Assembly (NCBI GenBank): GCA_028686135.1
Contig: JAQUCP010000006.1
Span: 62,001 to 126,000, forward strand
Length of the DNA stretch: 64,000 nt
Direction of reading: 5' to 3'
Source: UBA12481 sp012523435
GTDB lineage: Bacteria > Bacteroidota > Bacteroidia > Bacteroidales > UBA12481
The notes under the pieces: model-generated
Database searches by the model: none
What the model was told of the DNA's origin: nothing
Seen by the model: only the letters and a program-made list of their open reading frames with translations
Translations under genes and position numbers: made by a program
Shown here: positions 9,031 through 17,464 of the stretch, piece after piece
How positions within the stretch are numbered: position 1 is the stretch's first letter
Layout of the letters: every line of letters starts with the position of its first letter

Positions 9031-10401
9031 TTAACCGCTCACAATCGGGAAAATCAACACCTCCGCCACGATGTAAGCTAGGAAGAGCAAGGTAGTCCAG
9101 ACAACCATTATTCGGGTATTCGTGTAGGTGCTAACGGCAATGCCCAGGCTCTTTTTCGTATAGATCATGAGAATGACTCGTTCCAGGTAGTACGCAATTA
9201 CTGTTGCCAGGGCCACGCCCCGTATTCCCCACAGGCGGATTAGCAGCAAACTAAGTCCGATATTGGTCAGCAGTTCGACCAATGCGGCGATCATTAAAAT
9301 TCGGGTGCGGCCGGTGGCCAAGAGCACGGTATGAGGAAAAAGCAACCTACTAACAATCAACAGAATAAACAAATTTACTACACCAGCACTCTCCAGATAA
9401 TCCCAGCCATAAATTAACGGATAGATCAGGTAGGAAGAGAGCACCACCAGGATCGAGAGGGGAAACATCCAGGAGGCCATGCGGGCCGAGCGTTCGCGGA
9501 GCATCAGCAGGCCTTTTTCTCTTCCATCTCGGGCGATGATGGCTGTCATAGCGTTACTCAGGGCATAGGCGAGGGTTGCCACCAGGGGTAGTTCTCTGGC
9601 CCCATAGCGAAAGAGGGCAAAGGTGGCAGCATCTGACCAGGCGGAGACGATGAATCCATTAACATATTGCGCTGATCCACTGAGCAGTACACTAACAATC
9701 ACGGGTCCACCGAGCAATAAATACTCCTTCCAGAAGGTAAGGTCGATCCGAAAATCCCCATTTCGGAATAAGATCATAATGAGCCAGACTGTTCGGAAGG
9801 CGCCTGCCGCGATCATACCCCACATGGCAGCCTTTACCCCCAATCCCATCAGCACGGGAACTCCTACGAGCAGGAGCTGCAGCGAAAAGGCGATGATGCC
9901 ATAACGCAGGAGTTTACGCGACTGGTCGGTAATGACGTACCAATACTCGACCAGGGTGGATGGGGCGAAGGAGACGAGGTAAAGGATCACCAGTCCGGTG
10001 ATTTCTCGCGGGAGCTCCTGCTGGAGGAGTCGGCCGAGTAGAGGGCTGAGGAGCCACAGGGCAAGTGCTGCCATTGCGGTGAAAAGCAGCAGCAGCAGGA
10101 AAGCATTAAAAAAGGGACGACCAGGTGTTGAAAAGGATTGATTTACAGCACCTTGATTTGATAAGCTCTTTCTTCCTGACGCCAATGGCAGCAGGGCCTG
10201 GATCAGGCCGGTGAGCCAGAAATAGCTGACGATTCCAGCAAAAAAGAGGAAAGACTCATACAGTCCCACGGATGACGGCTGCAGTCCGGAGCGAGGCAAA
10301 AGGATGCTGATGAGGAAGGCGGAGCCGAACCGGAAGAGCTGGAAATATTGAAGCCCGGAGAGGGTGTCGTAGGGCAATATTTTTCTCCAGCTCAGGGGCA
10401 A
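9031..10401 (-). CDS. Polysaccharide/oligosaccharide flippase family protein (Wzx/MOP superfamily)
   Basis: 456 residues with twelve or more hydrophobic helices spaced as in MATE/Wzx polysaccharide exporters, an N-terminal SGLQYFQLFRFG stretch typical of the family, and no soluble domain. It should flip a lipid-linked glycan across the inner membrane, but no glycosyltransferases lie beside it, so the substrate is open. The only possible start near the N-terminus is TTG at 10401, one base after the lon stop codon. That spacing points to translational coupling with lon. Confidence 0.78.
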   Translation of the reverse strand: MPLSWRKILPYDTLSGLQYFQLFRFGSAFLISILLPRSGLQPSSVGLYESFLFFAGIVSYFWLTGLIQALLPLASGRKSLSNQGAVNQSFSTPGRPFFNAFLLLLLFTAMAALALWLLSPLLGRLLQQELPREITGLVILYLVSFAPSTLVEYWYVITDQSRKLLRYGIIAFSLQLLLVGVPVLMGLGVKAAMWGMIAAGAFRTVWLIMILFRNGDFRIDLTFWKEYLLLGGPVIVSVLLSGSAQYVNGFIVSAWSDAATFALFRYGARELPLVATLAYALSNAMTAIIARDGREKGLLMLRERSARMASWMFPLSILVVLSSYLIYPLIYGWDYLESAGVVNLFILLIVSRLLFPHTVLLATGRTRILMIAALVELLTNIGLSLLLIRLWGIRGVALATVIAYYLERVILMIYTKKSLGIAVSTYTNTRIMVVWTTLLFLAYIVAEVLIFPIVSG

Positions 10402-10402
10402 A

Positions 10403-12847
10403 TCATTCGATATTAATTGGGTCCTTGACTTTTTGTTTCATCAGGGCGAGGTCGAGGACTTCTTGAACCGTTCGTACATAACGGAATACCAGGCCTTTTA
10501 AGTATTTAGCCTTGATCTGATCGATATCGTTTTTATTTTCTTCCGCGAGGATGATTTCCCGGATGGAGGCTCGTTTTGCTGCCAGGATTTTCTCTTTAAT
10601 GCCACCCACGGGCAGGACTCGACCGCGGAGGGTGATCTCGCCGGTCATGGCAAGTTGTGATTTCACTTTCCGTTGGGTAAAGGCAGAGGCCAGGGAGGTG
10701 ACCATGGTGATACCGGCAGAGGGACCATCTTTTGGGATCGCACCTTCAGGAACATGGATATGCACGTTCCACTTTTCGAACACATTTTCGGGGATCCCGA
10801 GTCGTCCGGCATGCGCTTTGAGGTATTCCAGGGCCAGGATGGCCGACTCTTTCATCACCTCTCCGAGATTTCCGGTGATAGTCAGATTTCCTTTGCCCTT
10901 GCTCAGGCTGGTCTCCACATACAGGATTTGTCCGCCGGTTTCGGTCCAGGCCAGGCCTGTCACCACTCCAGCGAACTCGTTCCCCTGGTATTCATCTTTG
11001 AGCACCTCAGGATATCCGAGATACTCGCGCAGAGCTTCGGGTTGAATTTCCTGTGGAAGATCTTCGCCCATAGCGATCCGTTTGGTCAGCTGTCTGACCA
11101 CCTTGGCAATCTTCTTGTCCAGTGCTCTGACCCCGGATTCGCGCGTATGTTTTTCAATGATATATTCGATGGACTCCTTCGGGAATACGAACTGGTCGGC
11201 AGCGAGCCCGTGCTCAATCAACTGCTTGGGAACCAGATGCTTCTTAGCGATATCCACCTTTTCCTCCACCACATAGCCTGATATTTCGATCATCTCCATG
11301 CGGTCGCGCAGGGCAGCGCTGATGGAGGAGGGATTATTGGCTGTAGCGATGAAGAGCACTTTAGAGAGGTCGTACTCCATCTCCAGGAAGTTATCGTAGA
11401 AGGTGCTGTTCTGTTCCGGGTCGAGCAATTCGAGCAGGGCAGATGCCGGGTCTCCCCGGAAATCATTACCGACCTTATCGATCTCATCCAGCACAAAAAC
11501 CGGATTTGAGGTGCCTGCCCGTTTGATATAGTGAACGATACGGCCGGGCATTGCTCCGATATAGGTTTTCCGGTGGCCGCGAATTTCTGATTCATCTTTA
11601 AGACCGCCGAGTGACATCCGTACATATTTCCGATTCAGAGCGCGGGCTACGGATTTCCCCAGGGAGGTTTTCCCCACGCCGGGAGGGCCGTACAGGCAGA
11701 GGATCGGAGCTTTCATGTCGCCCTTCAGTTTCAGGATGGCGAGGTGTTCCAGGATGCGTTCCTTCACTTGGTCGAGGCCTGAATGATCTTGATTCAGAAT
11801 ACGTTTAGCACGGCGCAAATCAAAATTATCGATCGATACCTCATTCCAGGGAAGGTCGAGAAGCACTTCGAGGTAGTTGATCTGAACCGAATACTCAGCT
11901 GAGGCCGGATTGATCCGCTCCAGCTTTTCCACTTCGCGGATGAACATTTTCGCTGTTTCCTCCGACCAGTCCTTGGTTTCTCCCCGTTGGCGGATCTCCT
12001 CTACCTCCTGTTCGAACGGGCTACCACCCAATTCATCCTGAATGGTTTTAATTTGCTGATTCAGAAGATACTCTCGCTGTTGGGCATCAATCTCCAGCTT
12101 AACCTTATTTTGGATATCTTTCTTCAGTTTCTGTTTCTGGTACTCTAGTGACAGATGTTCCAGCAGGCGGATGCCACGATCCCGCAGATTATCCGTTTCG
12201 AGCATGGCTTGCTTCTCGGCGATACCCAGATCAGAATTAGAACAGAGATAGTTAATCAGGAAGCCTGCACCCTCAATATTTTTAATGGCAAAGCTAGCCT
12301 CCTGCGGCATACTGGAGGAATATTGTACAATCTTGAGCGCCAGATCCTTGATAGTGCCAATGATCGCCTCAAACTCTTGCGTATTCTCCGTTGGTTTGAT
12401 ATCAGAGATAGGCTTGACACTTGCTCTGAGGTAGGGTTCAGTAGCGGTGATCTCCTGAAGCTCGAACCTACGCTTACCATGAATGATGACCGATGTTGAA
12501 TCATCCGGCATATTCAGGATCTTAACAATCGTGGCCATGGTTCCAACCTGGTAGAGATCTTCGAATCCAGGATCTTCCACCGAGGTATCCTTTTGGGAAA
12601 CCACCCCGATCTCCTTGTTGTGTTTGTAGGCCTCTTTAACCAGGCGAATCGACTTCTCACGGCCGACGGTGATGGGGATCACTACTCCAGGAAATAGAAC
12701 GGTATTCCGTAGTGCAAGAATCGGAAGTGTCTCCGGAATCTCAGCAACACTCAGCTCCTCCTCATTACCTTCTGAAATGAGGGGAACAAAATCGGTATCA
12801 TCGTCTCCGAAATCAAAAAATAAATTATTTCCCAACTTTTTTCCCAC
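10403..12847 (-). CDS. lon: ATP-dependent Lon protease
   Basis: About 814 residues. In order: an N-terminal substrate-recognition domain (PILALRNTVLFPG near residue 40), a long coiled coil, an AAA+ module with Walker A GPPGVGKTS near residue 390 and Walker B FVLDEID, a sensor region, and the C-terminal peptidase domain. The peptidase has the catalytic Ser in PKDGPSAG (about residue 710) and the Lys in EKILAAKRA. Lon degrades misfolded and regulatory proteins in the cytoplasm. No ATG occurs before conserved sequence, so the start must be non-ATG. Candidates are TTG 12862, GTG 12847 (chosen) and TTG 12835. All lie within 26 bases of the terminator that ends the upstream bL31 gene. Confidence 0.96.
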   Translation of the reverse strand: MGKKLGNNLFFDFGDDDTDFVPLISEGNEEELSVAEIPETLPILALRNTVLFPGVVIPITVGREKSIRLVKEAYKHNKEIGVVSQKDTSVEDPGFEDLYQVGTMATIVKILNMPDDSTSVIIHGKRRFELQEITATEPYLRASVKPISDIKPTENTQEFEAIIGTIKDLALKIVQYSSSMPQEASFAIKNIEGAGFLINYLCSNSDLGIAEKQAMLETDNLRDRGIRLLEHLSLEYQKQKLKKDIQNKVKLEIDAQQREYLLNQQIKTIQDELGGSPFEQEVEEIRQRGETKDWSEETAKMFIREVEKLERINPASAEYSVQINYLEVLLDLPWNEVSIDNFDLRRAKRILNQDHSGLDQVKERILEHLAILKLKGDMKAPILCLYGPPGVGKTSLGKSVARALNRKYVRMSLGGLKDESEIRGHRKTYIGAMPGRIVHYIKRAGTSNPVFVLDEIDKVGNDFRGDPASALLELLDPEQNSTFYDNFLEMEYDLSKVLFIATANNPSSISAALRDRMEMIEISGYVVEEKVDIAKKHLVPKQLIEHGLAADQFVFPKESIEYIIEKHTRESGVRALDKKIAKVVRQLTKRIAMGEDLPQEIQPEALREYLGYPEVLKDEYQGNEFAGVVTGLAWTETGGQILYVETSLSKGKGNLTITGNLGEVMKESAILALEYLKAHAGRLGIPENVFEKWNVHIHVPEGAIPKDGPSAGITMVTSLASAFTQRKVKSQLAMTGEITLRGRVLPVGGIKEKILAAKRASIREIILAEENKNDIDQIKAKYLKGLVFRYVRTVQEVLDLALMKQKVKDPINIE

Positions 12848-12860
12848 GATTAGAATCTGC

Positions 12861-12885
12861 AAAAAAAAGCCCCGGTCGGGGGCTT
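12861..12885 (-). terminator. Intrinsic terminator behind rpmE, directly before lon
   Basis: Minus-strand hairpin with a perfect 7-bp stem (AAGCCCC/GGGGCTT) and a 5-base loop, followed by eight T. It sits 20 bp after the bL31 stop and abuts the lon start region, so lon must depend on read-through or on a promoter I cannot see. Confidence 0.85.
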
Positions 12886-12904
12886 GGGGTTTGTATCGCT
12901 GTCG

Positions 12905-13171
12905 TTACTTCTTTTGTCGCTTTTCCATGTGCTTCTCAAGCCTGCGGTTGAACTTATCAACCCGACCTGCCGTATCAACCAGCTTCATCTTACCGGTGAA
13001 GAAGGGGTGCGACGTATTTGAGATCTCAATCTTGACCAGCGGATACTCCACACCATCAACCTCAATTTTCTCCCGGGTATTCACGGTTGAACGGGTGATG
13101 AAGGTGTAGTCATTGGATAAATCCCTGAAAACCACCAATCTGTAATTCTTTGGATGAATGTCTTGTTTCAT
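12905..13171 (-). CDS. rpmE2: 50S ribosomal protein bL31, type B
   Basis: 88 residues beginning MKQDIHPKNY, with YTFITRSTVNT and SHPFFTGKMKLVDTAGRVDKFNRR, the standard signature of type B L31. The zinc-binding cysteines of type A L31 are absent, as expected for this form. It has its own promoter (13222-13252) and a strong terminator, so it is a single-gene unit. Confidence 0.96.
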   Translation of the reverse strand: MKQDIHPKNYRLVVFRDLSNDYTFITRSTVNTREKIEVDGVEYPLVKIEISNTSHPFFTGKMKLVDTAGRVDKFNRRLEKHMEKRQKK

Positions 13172-13221
13172 GGCGCCTAACTTTTCTTATCAACCTCCCT
13201 CGATTTCTTCCGAAGGGGATG

Positions 13222-13252
13222 CAAAGATAAGAACTTTTTTTAGCCTTACCAA
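13222..13252 (-). promoter_or_regulatory. Bacteroidota-type promoter for the bL31 gene
   Basis: On the minus strand TTG (13250-13252) is followed by 20 bases and then TATCTTTG (13222-13229), a full match to the TTG-N19-21-TAnnTTTG consensus. It lies 50 bp upstream of the ATG at 13171. Confidence 0.8.
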
Positions 13253-13268
13253 AAAGGATGATATGGTT

Positions 13269-14474
13269 TTACGACTCTTTTTTGATGGCTTCACGTCGCA
13301 GGGTACTATTCCCACCATCGTTGGTAAAACGGCTGAAAGGCACCGAGGGGTCGATCATATATCGGTAGGTGACATGCTTTTTGGCCTGAGTAGCGCCGAT
13401 CTGTTCATAAACCTTACGCATTCTGGGGTTATAGTCGCCCACCCAGGAGAGTTCAATCTCGTTGTACCAGGTCCGTTTTTTGGTGGCCTTAGCAAATTGA
13501 AGGAAAAGGGCGGCGATCACGCCGGAGTTTTGATGTTCAGGAACGACACCGGCCAGCAGCACGCGGTTACGGGTGATGGTTTTCCCGCTTTTCAGCCACA
13601 GGAAGCGGAGAAGTTTCCAGAATGACATCCTTCCATCAAATTTAGCCAGCACCTGGTTAATATCGGGAAAGGTAACCACCATCGCGATAGGTTTATCATC
13701 TTTATAGGCGAACCAAATAAAATCTTCGATGATCACGGGCTTGGCGCTTTCGATGACAGATTCGAGGTCCTTGACAGTCATCGGTTCGAAGCCCTCCATA
13801 TAATCTTCCCAGGTGGTATTGAAAATCTCAACAAGGTCGGCTATGTATTTAGCCGACTGTCTTTTACGGTAATGACGATAAGAGTATCCGGGCCGTGAGG
13901 CCAGGAATTCAGCAAACTTGATCATCCGTTCCGGCCACGTCTTGGATAAGTCGATGTGATAGGAAAACTGCTGGAAATAATCCTTAAAACCATAGTTTTC
14001 AAACAGTTTCTGATAGTAGGATTTATTATATGGCATGCCATAACCCTGCTTCATAAAACCTTCGACGAGAACCCCCCAGTACGAAAAGTTTTCGCCAAAA
14101 TTGATACTACCATCCATTGCCTGCATCCCCCGCTCCTTCAGCCAATCGCGCCCCGTATCGAACAGCAGGTTCGCTGCTACCTGATCATCGATACACTCGA
14201 AGAAACCCACCCCACCCGCTTGAGGATCAGATTTACGGGCTTTTTTATAGTCAACAAAAGCGGCAATCCGACCAATGAGTTGACCCTGATCATCTTCCAA
14301 CACCCATCGTTCAGCTTCTCCATCGGCGAAACAGCTATTTTTTGCCGGGTTAAAGATGTTTTCAACCTCCATATCCAGCGGAGCAATCCAGTTAGGATCA
14401 TCCTGATAAATCACCCTACCAACATCATGAAAGATAGCGCTCCCTGTCTCCTTGGTGATAGGAATCAGCTTCAT
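13269..14474 (-). CDS. GNAT-superfamily-like protein, function unknown
   Basis: 401 residues, no signal peptide and no membrane helix. The N-terminal half (LIPITKETGSAIFHDV, DPNWIAPL) and the C-terminal half (LLAGVVPEHQNSGVIAALF, near residue 300, resembling an acetyl-CoA-binding motif A) have the outline of the large uncharacterised GNAT-like proteins common in Bacteroidota. The catalytic substrate is unknown. It is transcribed away from tRNA-His and stands alone between the bL31 gene and the tRNA. Confidence 0.65.
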   Translation of the reverse strand: MKLIPITKETGSAIFHDVGRVIYQDDPNWIAPLDMEVENIFNPAKNSCFADGEAERWVLEDDQGQLIGRIAAFVDYKKARKSDPQAGGVGFFECIDDQVAANLLFDTGRDWLKERGMQAMDGSINFGENFSYWGVLVEGFMKQGYGMPYNKSYYQKLFENYGFKDYFQQFSYHIDLSKTWPERMIKFAEFLASRPGYSYRHYRKRQSAKYIADLVEIFNTTWEDYMEGFEPMTVKDLESVIESAKPVIIEDFIWFAYKDDKPIAMVVTFPDINQVLAKFDGRMSFWKLLRFLWLKSGKTITRNRVLLAGVVPEHQNSGVIAALFLQFAKATKKRTWYNEIELSWVGDYNPRMRKVYEQIGATQAKKHVTYRYMIDPSVPFSRFTNDGGNSTLRREAIKKES

Positions 14475-14630
14475 AATCTGCTATTTAAATGAAAAAAGAG
14501 TTCGGTTACATCCATCTCGAAAAGTGGGCATTTTTATGAAAACCACCAAATAGACCAATCAGGGGTTCTCTCCCTGGGAAAAAATCGGGGTACAAATCAG
14601 AAAAGCCTTTCTGATATGAGAGAAAATTTT

Positions 14631-14638
14631 TACATTTG
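14631..14638 (+). promoter_or_regulatory. -7 promoter element for tRNA-His
   Basis: TACATTTG matches the Bacteroidota -7 consensus TAnnTTTG and lies 14 bp before the tRNA. The base triplet 20 bases upstream is TTT rather than TTG. Confidence 0.6.
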
Positions 14639-14652
14639 TGGCCGCTTATACG

Positions 14653-14726
14653 GTGGATGTAGTTCAGTCGGTTAGAACGCTGGATTGTGGTTCCAGAGGT
14701 CGTGGGTTCGAGTCCCATCTTCCACC
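14653..14726 (+). tRNA. tRNA-His (anticodon GTG)
   Basis: A cloverleaf can be folded by hand: acceptor GTGGATG/CTTCCAC, D stem GTTC/GAAC, anticodon stem CTGGA/TCCAG around loop TTGTGGT (anticodon GTG, His), and T arm GTGGG-TTCGAGT-CCCAT. The extra G expected at position -1 of histidine tRNAs is present at 14652 and faces C73 at 14726. One acceptor pair is a T-T mismatch (pair 6-67). A CCA sequence is formed by bases 14726-14728. Confidence 0.95.
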
Positions 14727-14734
14727 CAGATTTT

Positions 14735-14762
14735 AATCCCTCCGAAAGGAAGGGATTTTTTT
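14735..14762 (+). terminator. Intrinsic terminator after tRNA-His
   Basis: Stem AATCCCT/AGGGATT (14735-14741 with 14751-14757), extended by an inner CC/GG pair around GAAA, followed by a T run to 14762. It ends exactly where the next ATG (14763) begins. Confidence 0.8.
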
Positions 14763-15656
14763 ATGAAGCCATCACGAGCACTTATGTACGGCGGCATCAC
14801 GCTCGCCATGATTTTCTGGGCTCTCTCATTCATCGGGTACAAGTTAGCCTATCGCTATTTTGGACCGATGGCACTGATCTTTTTCCGGTTGGTGATCGCC
14901 TCCCTCTTTTTATTCCTCCTGATTCGGCTGCTCCGGCTGAATGAGCCCATCCGGCGGGCCGACTGGGGTCGGTTTTTACTTCTGTCCCTGTTTGAACCAC
15001 TGCTCTATTTTCTTGGAGAGAGTTATGGCATGACAATGGTGTCATCCACCACCGGAGCCGTCATTGTGAGCACCATACCCCTGATCACCCCACTGGCTGC
15101 CTGGCTACTCCTCGGAGAGAAGGTCAGCTGGTTGAAAGTTGGCGGAATTATCATCAGCTTTATCGGGGTGTGTCTGGTTCTGATTGAACCCGGATTCCGT
15201 GTCACCGCCCCGGTTCTGGGGATCGGATTAATGTTCCTGGCCGTCTTCTCCACCATCGGTTATTCCGTGATGATTGTCAAACTGACGGCTACCTATCGCC
15301 CAACAACGATTATCCTGATGCAGAGCTTGATAGGTTCTTTCTACTTCCTGCCGATCTTCATCCTGACCGACTTGCCAGAGACACTCGCTATGAGCTTCTC
15401 CTGGGGAGCACTGTTACCCCTCCTATTTCTGGGACTCTTCCCATCCACACTCTCCTTCATTTTCTTCACAAACGCTATCCGGGAAATTGGCATCACACGT
15501 GCCAACATCTTCACCAATTTCATCCCTGTATTCACCGCCATCTTCTCTTTCTTCATTCTCCACGAATCCTTTACCGTTACCAAAACGATCGGGATACCCG
15601 TGGTGTTGGCGGGGCTCATGATCGCCCAGCTGAAGCTGAGAAAGAAATCGATCTGA
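14763..15656 (+). CDS. EamA/DMT superfamily transporter
   Basis: 297 residues with ten predicted membrane helices forming two EamA repeats (about residues 8-140 and 155-292). Repeat 1 includes the segment ending TTGAVIVSTIPLITPLAAW; repeat 2 has the matching TRANIFTNFIPVFTAIFSFF. Members export amino acids, nucleosides or other metabolites; the substrate is not readable. The ATG at 14763 is chosen because the upstream frame runs through the tRNA. The start touches the tRNA terminator, so expression from read-through would be weak, and no separate promoter is evident. Confidence 0.88.
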   Translation: MKPSRALMYGGITLAMIFWALSFIGYKLAYRYFGPMALIFFRLVIASLFLFLLIRLLRLNEPIRRADWGRFLLLSLFEPLLYFLGESYGMTMVSSTTGAVIVSTIPLITPLAAWLLLGEKVSWLKVGGIIISFIGVCLVLIEPGFRVTAPVLGIGLMFLAVFSTIGYSVMIVKLTATYRPTTIILMQSLIGSFYFLPIFILTDLPETLAMSFSWGALLPLLFLGLFPSTLSFIFFTNAIREIGITRANIFTNFIPVFTAIFSFFILHESFTVTKTIGIPVVLAGLMIAQLKLRKKSI

Positions 15657-15722
15657 CCCGCCAATTATACGAATTAGCGAGGTCAATCCGTTTTGCCAGA
15701 TAATATTGCTAATTTCCCGACC

Positions 15723-16745
15723 GTGAAATCCGTGCTGGTTTTATTGCTGAGTCTGACGGCCATGCTCGTCTCCATCCCCGATGGGAAGGCGCAGAGCGGT
15801 GGGCATTTCGTGTACCAGGTACTTAACCTGCCCCCATCGGCTCGCAGTGCCGCTCTGGGTGGATTTGTCATCGCCTCTCCCAATAGCGATGCCGCCTTGG
15901 CCTATCACAATCCTGCCCTGTTAAATAGCCAGATGCACAATCGAATCAGCCTAAACTATTCCAATTATCTGTCTGATATTCAGTATGGTTACCTGTCTTA
16001 TGCGCGGGATCTGGGGAAGTGGGGTATGGCAGCAGCCGGATTGCAACATATTAATTATGGTCATTTTACGGAGGCCAATGAATTTGGTGACATCCTCGGA
16101 TCCTTTTCAGCAGCCGAATACTCCTTCAACCTATCCTATGCTTATCAGATCGATAGCCTCCTCACGGTTGGTGCCACCATCCGTCCCATCTATTCAGTGC
16201 TGGAGCGCTATGTTTCGTGGGGATTAACGACTGATCTGGGAATTCTGTACCACCGGCCCGAAAGCCGGCTATACCTATCACTAGTAGCCAGGAACCTGGG
16301 CTGGCAGCTCACCACTTATGCCACTCCTACGCGGGAACCACTGCCTTTTGAGGTGCTAGCCGGCATGAGCTATCAGCTCCGGCATGCCCCTTTTCGTCTC
16401 CATCTGACTGCCCGGAACCTCCAACAATATAACCTTCGGAGAATGATCAACGAGGCCCCAGCTGATGCCGGCTTTTTCGACAAAGCGGGCCTGCTGGCCA
16501 CTACCAGCCTCAACCACCTCGCTGCCGCAGTAGAGTTCATCCCCGGAAACCTCATCGCCCTGCGCGTTGGATACAGCTTCCTCCGCGGATCAGAACTCGG
16601 GATGAGCGGCTACCGGGGTGCCACCGGATTCTCCTTCGGCGGAGGCGTTAACCTGGGTCGCATCGAAATCGACTACGCTCTCGCTAGCTATCATCCTGCT
16701 GCCATGAGCCATACAATCTCCCTCCGGATCGGAATGGGTAAATAA
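15723..16745 (+). CDS. porQ: Type IX secretion system protein PorQ
   Basis: 340 residues from the GTG at 15723, which gives a signal peptide (VLVLLLSLTAMLVSIPDGKAQ). An in-frame TTG at 15693 would add ten residues. The mature part opens with the PorQ/PorV-family pattern LNLPPSARSAALGG, followed by DAALAYHNPALLN, and continues as amphipathic strands of an outer-membrane barrel. PorQ belongs to the machinery that exports and anchors cargo carrying C-terminal sorting domains. The gene order porQ-cmk is common in Bacteroidota and supports the call. Cargo candidates in this window are the proteins at 1, 5950 and 59198. Confidence 0.9.
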   Translation: MKSVLVLLLSLTAMLVSIPDGKAQSGGHFVYQVLNLPPSARSAALGGFVIASPNSDAALAYHNPALLNSQMHNRISLNYSNYLSDIQYGYLSYARDLGKWGMAAAGLQHINYGHFTEANEFGDILGSFSAAEYSFNLSYAYQIDSLLTVGATIRPIYSVLERYVSWGLTTDLGILYHRPESRLYLSLVARNLGWQLTTYATPTREPLPFEVLAGMSYQLRHAPFRLHLTARNLQQYNLRRMINEAPADAGFFDKAGLLATTSLNHLAAAVEFIPGNLIALRVGYSFLRGSELGMSGYRGATGFSFGGGVNLGRIEIDYALASYHPAAMSHTISLRIGMGK

Positions 16746-16756
16746 CCTCAAAAAAA

Positions 16757-17464
16757 ATGACCCCCAAGAAAATCATCATCGCAATCGACGGAGTTTCCTC
16801 AAGCGGGAAAAGCACCGCAGCTAAAGATGTTGCCCGCGAACTAGGCTATACCTATATCGATTCCGGTGCCATGTACCGCGCCATAACCCTCTATTGCATC
16901 CGCGAAAACCTGATCCATCAAGGCCTAGTGGATGAGAAAACACTGAAAGATCGCATTCCGGATATTCGTATTGAATTTGTATTCAATGAGTTAACAAGTC
17001 GATCGGATACCTACCTTAATGGAGAGAAGGTCGAAGATGAAATTCGGAATCCCGACGTGGCCGCACTGGTTAGCCCCGTGAGTAAAATCGGATTCGTCCG
17101 TGAAGCTATGGTAACCTTGCAAAGGGAGCTGGGCCAGGAAAAAGGAATTGTAATGGATGGACGGGATATCGGAACAGTCGTCTTTCCCGATGCTGAAGTG
17201 AAAATCTTCCTCACCGCCTCACCGGAAGTGCGAGCCAAAAGACGTTACAAAGAGCTGAAAATCAAAGGATTAGATGTTAATTACGACGATATACTCAGCA
17301 ATCTGCAGGAGCGCGACCGGATCGATTCTACCCGGGAAATCAGCCCCCTGCGCAAAGCAGATGATGCCATCGAGCTGGATAATTCGGGGATGACACTGGA
17401 AGAACAGAAAGCCTTCATCCTGGAACAGGTCGAGGCCTGGAGGCAGCGAACTATTCAGCCATAG
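16757..17464 (+). CDS. cmk: (d)CMP kinase
   Basis: 235 residues. The P-loop is GVSSSGKSTAA (residues 12-22), and the CMP-binding region has YIDSGAMYRA, VMDGRDIGTVVFPDAEVK and the lid segment ASPEVRAKRRYKEL. The enzyme phosphorylates CMP and dCMP in the cytoplasm for nucleotide supply. Length and motifs are normal. It follows porQ by 11 bp, and its last 14 bases overlap the convergent TolC gene. Confidence 0.96.
   Translation: MTPKKIIIAIDGVSSSGKSTAAKDVARELGYTYIDSGAMYRAITLYCIRENLIHQGLVDEKTLKDRIPDIRIEFVFNELTSRSDTYLNGEKVEDEIRNPDVAALVSPVSKIGFVREAMVTLQRELGQEKGIVMDGRDIGTVVFPDAEVKIFLTASPEVRAKRRYKELKIKGLDVNYDDILSNLQERDRIDSTREISPLRKADDAIELDNSGMTLEEQKAFILEQVEAWRQRTIQP

Noticed and set aside
10673..11281. 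202-codon plus-strand frame inside lon
   Set aside because: Antisense shadow of a strongly conserved gene, with low-complexity composition and no initiation signal.
14506..14718. Minus-strand frame over the tRNA-His region
   Set aside because: Its N-terminal part is the antisense of the tRNA; such MGLEPTTSGTTIQRSN-like frames are a known annotation artefact around tRNA genes.
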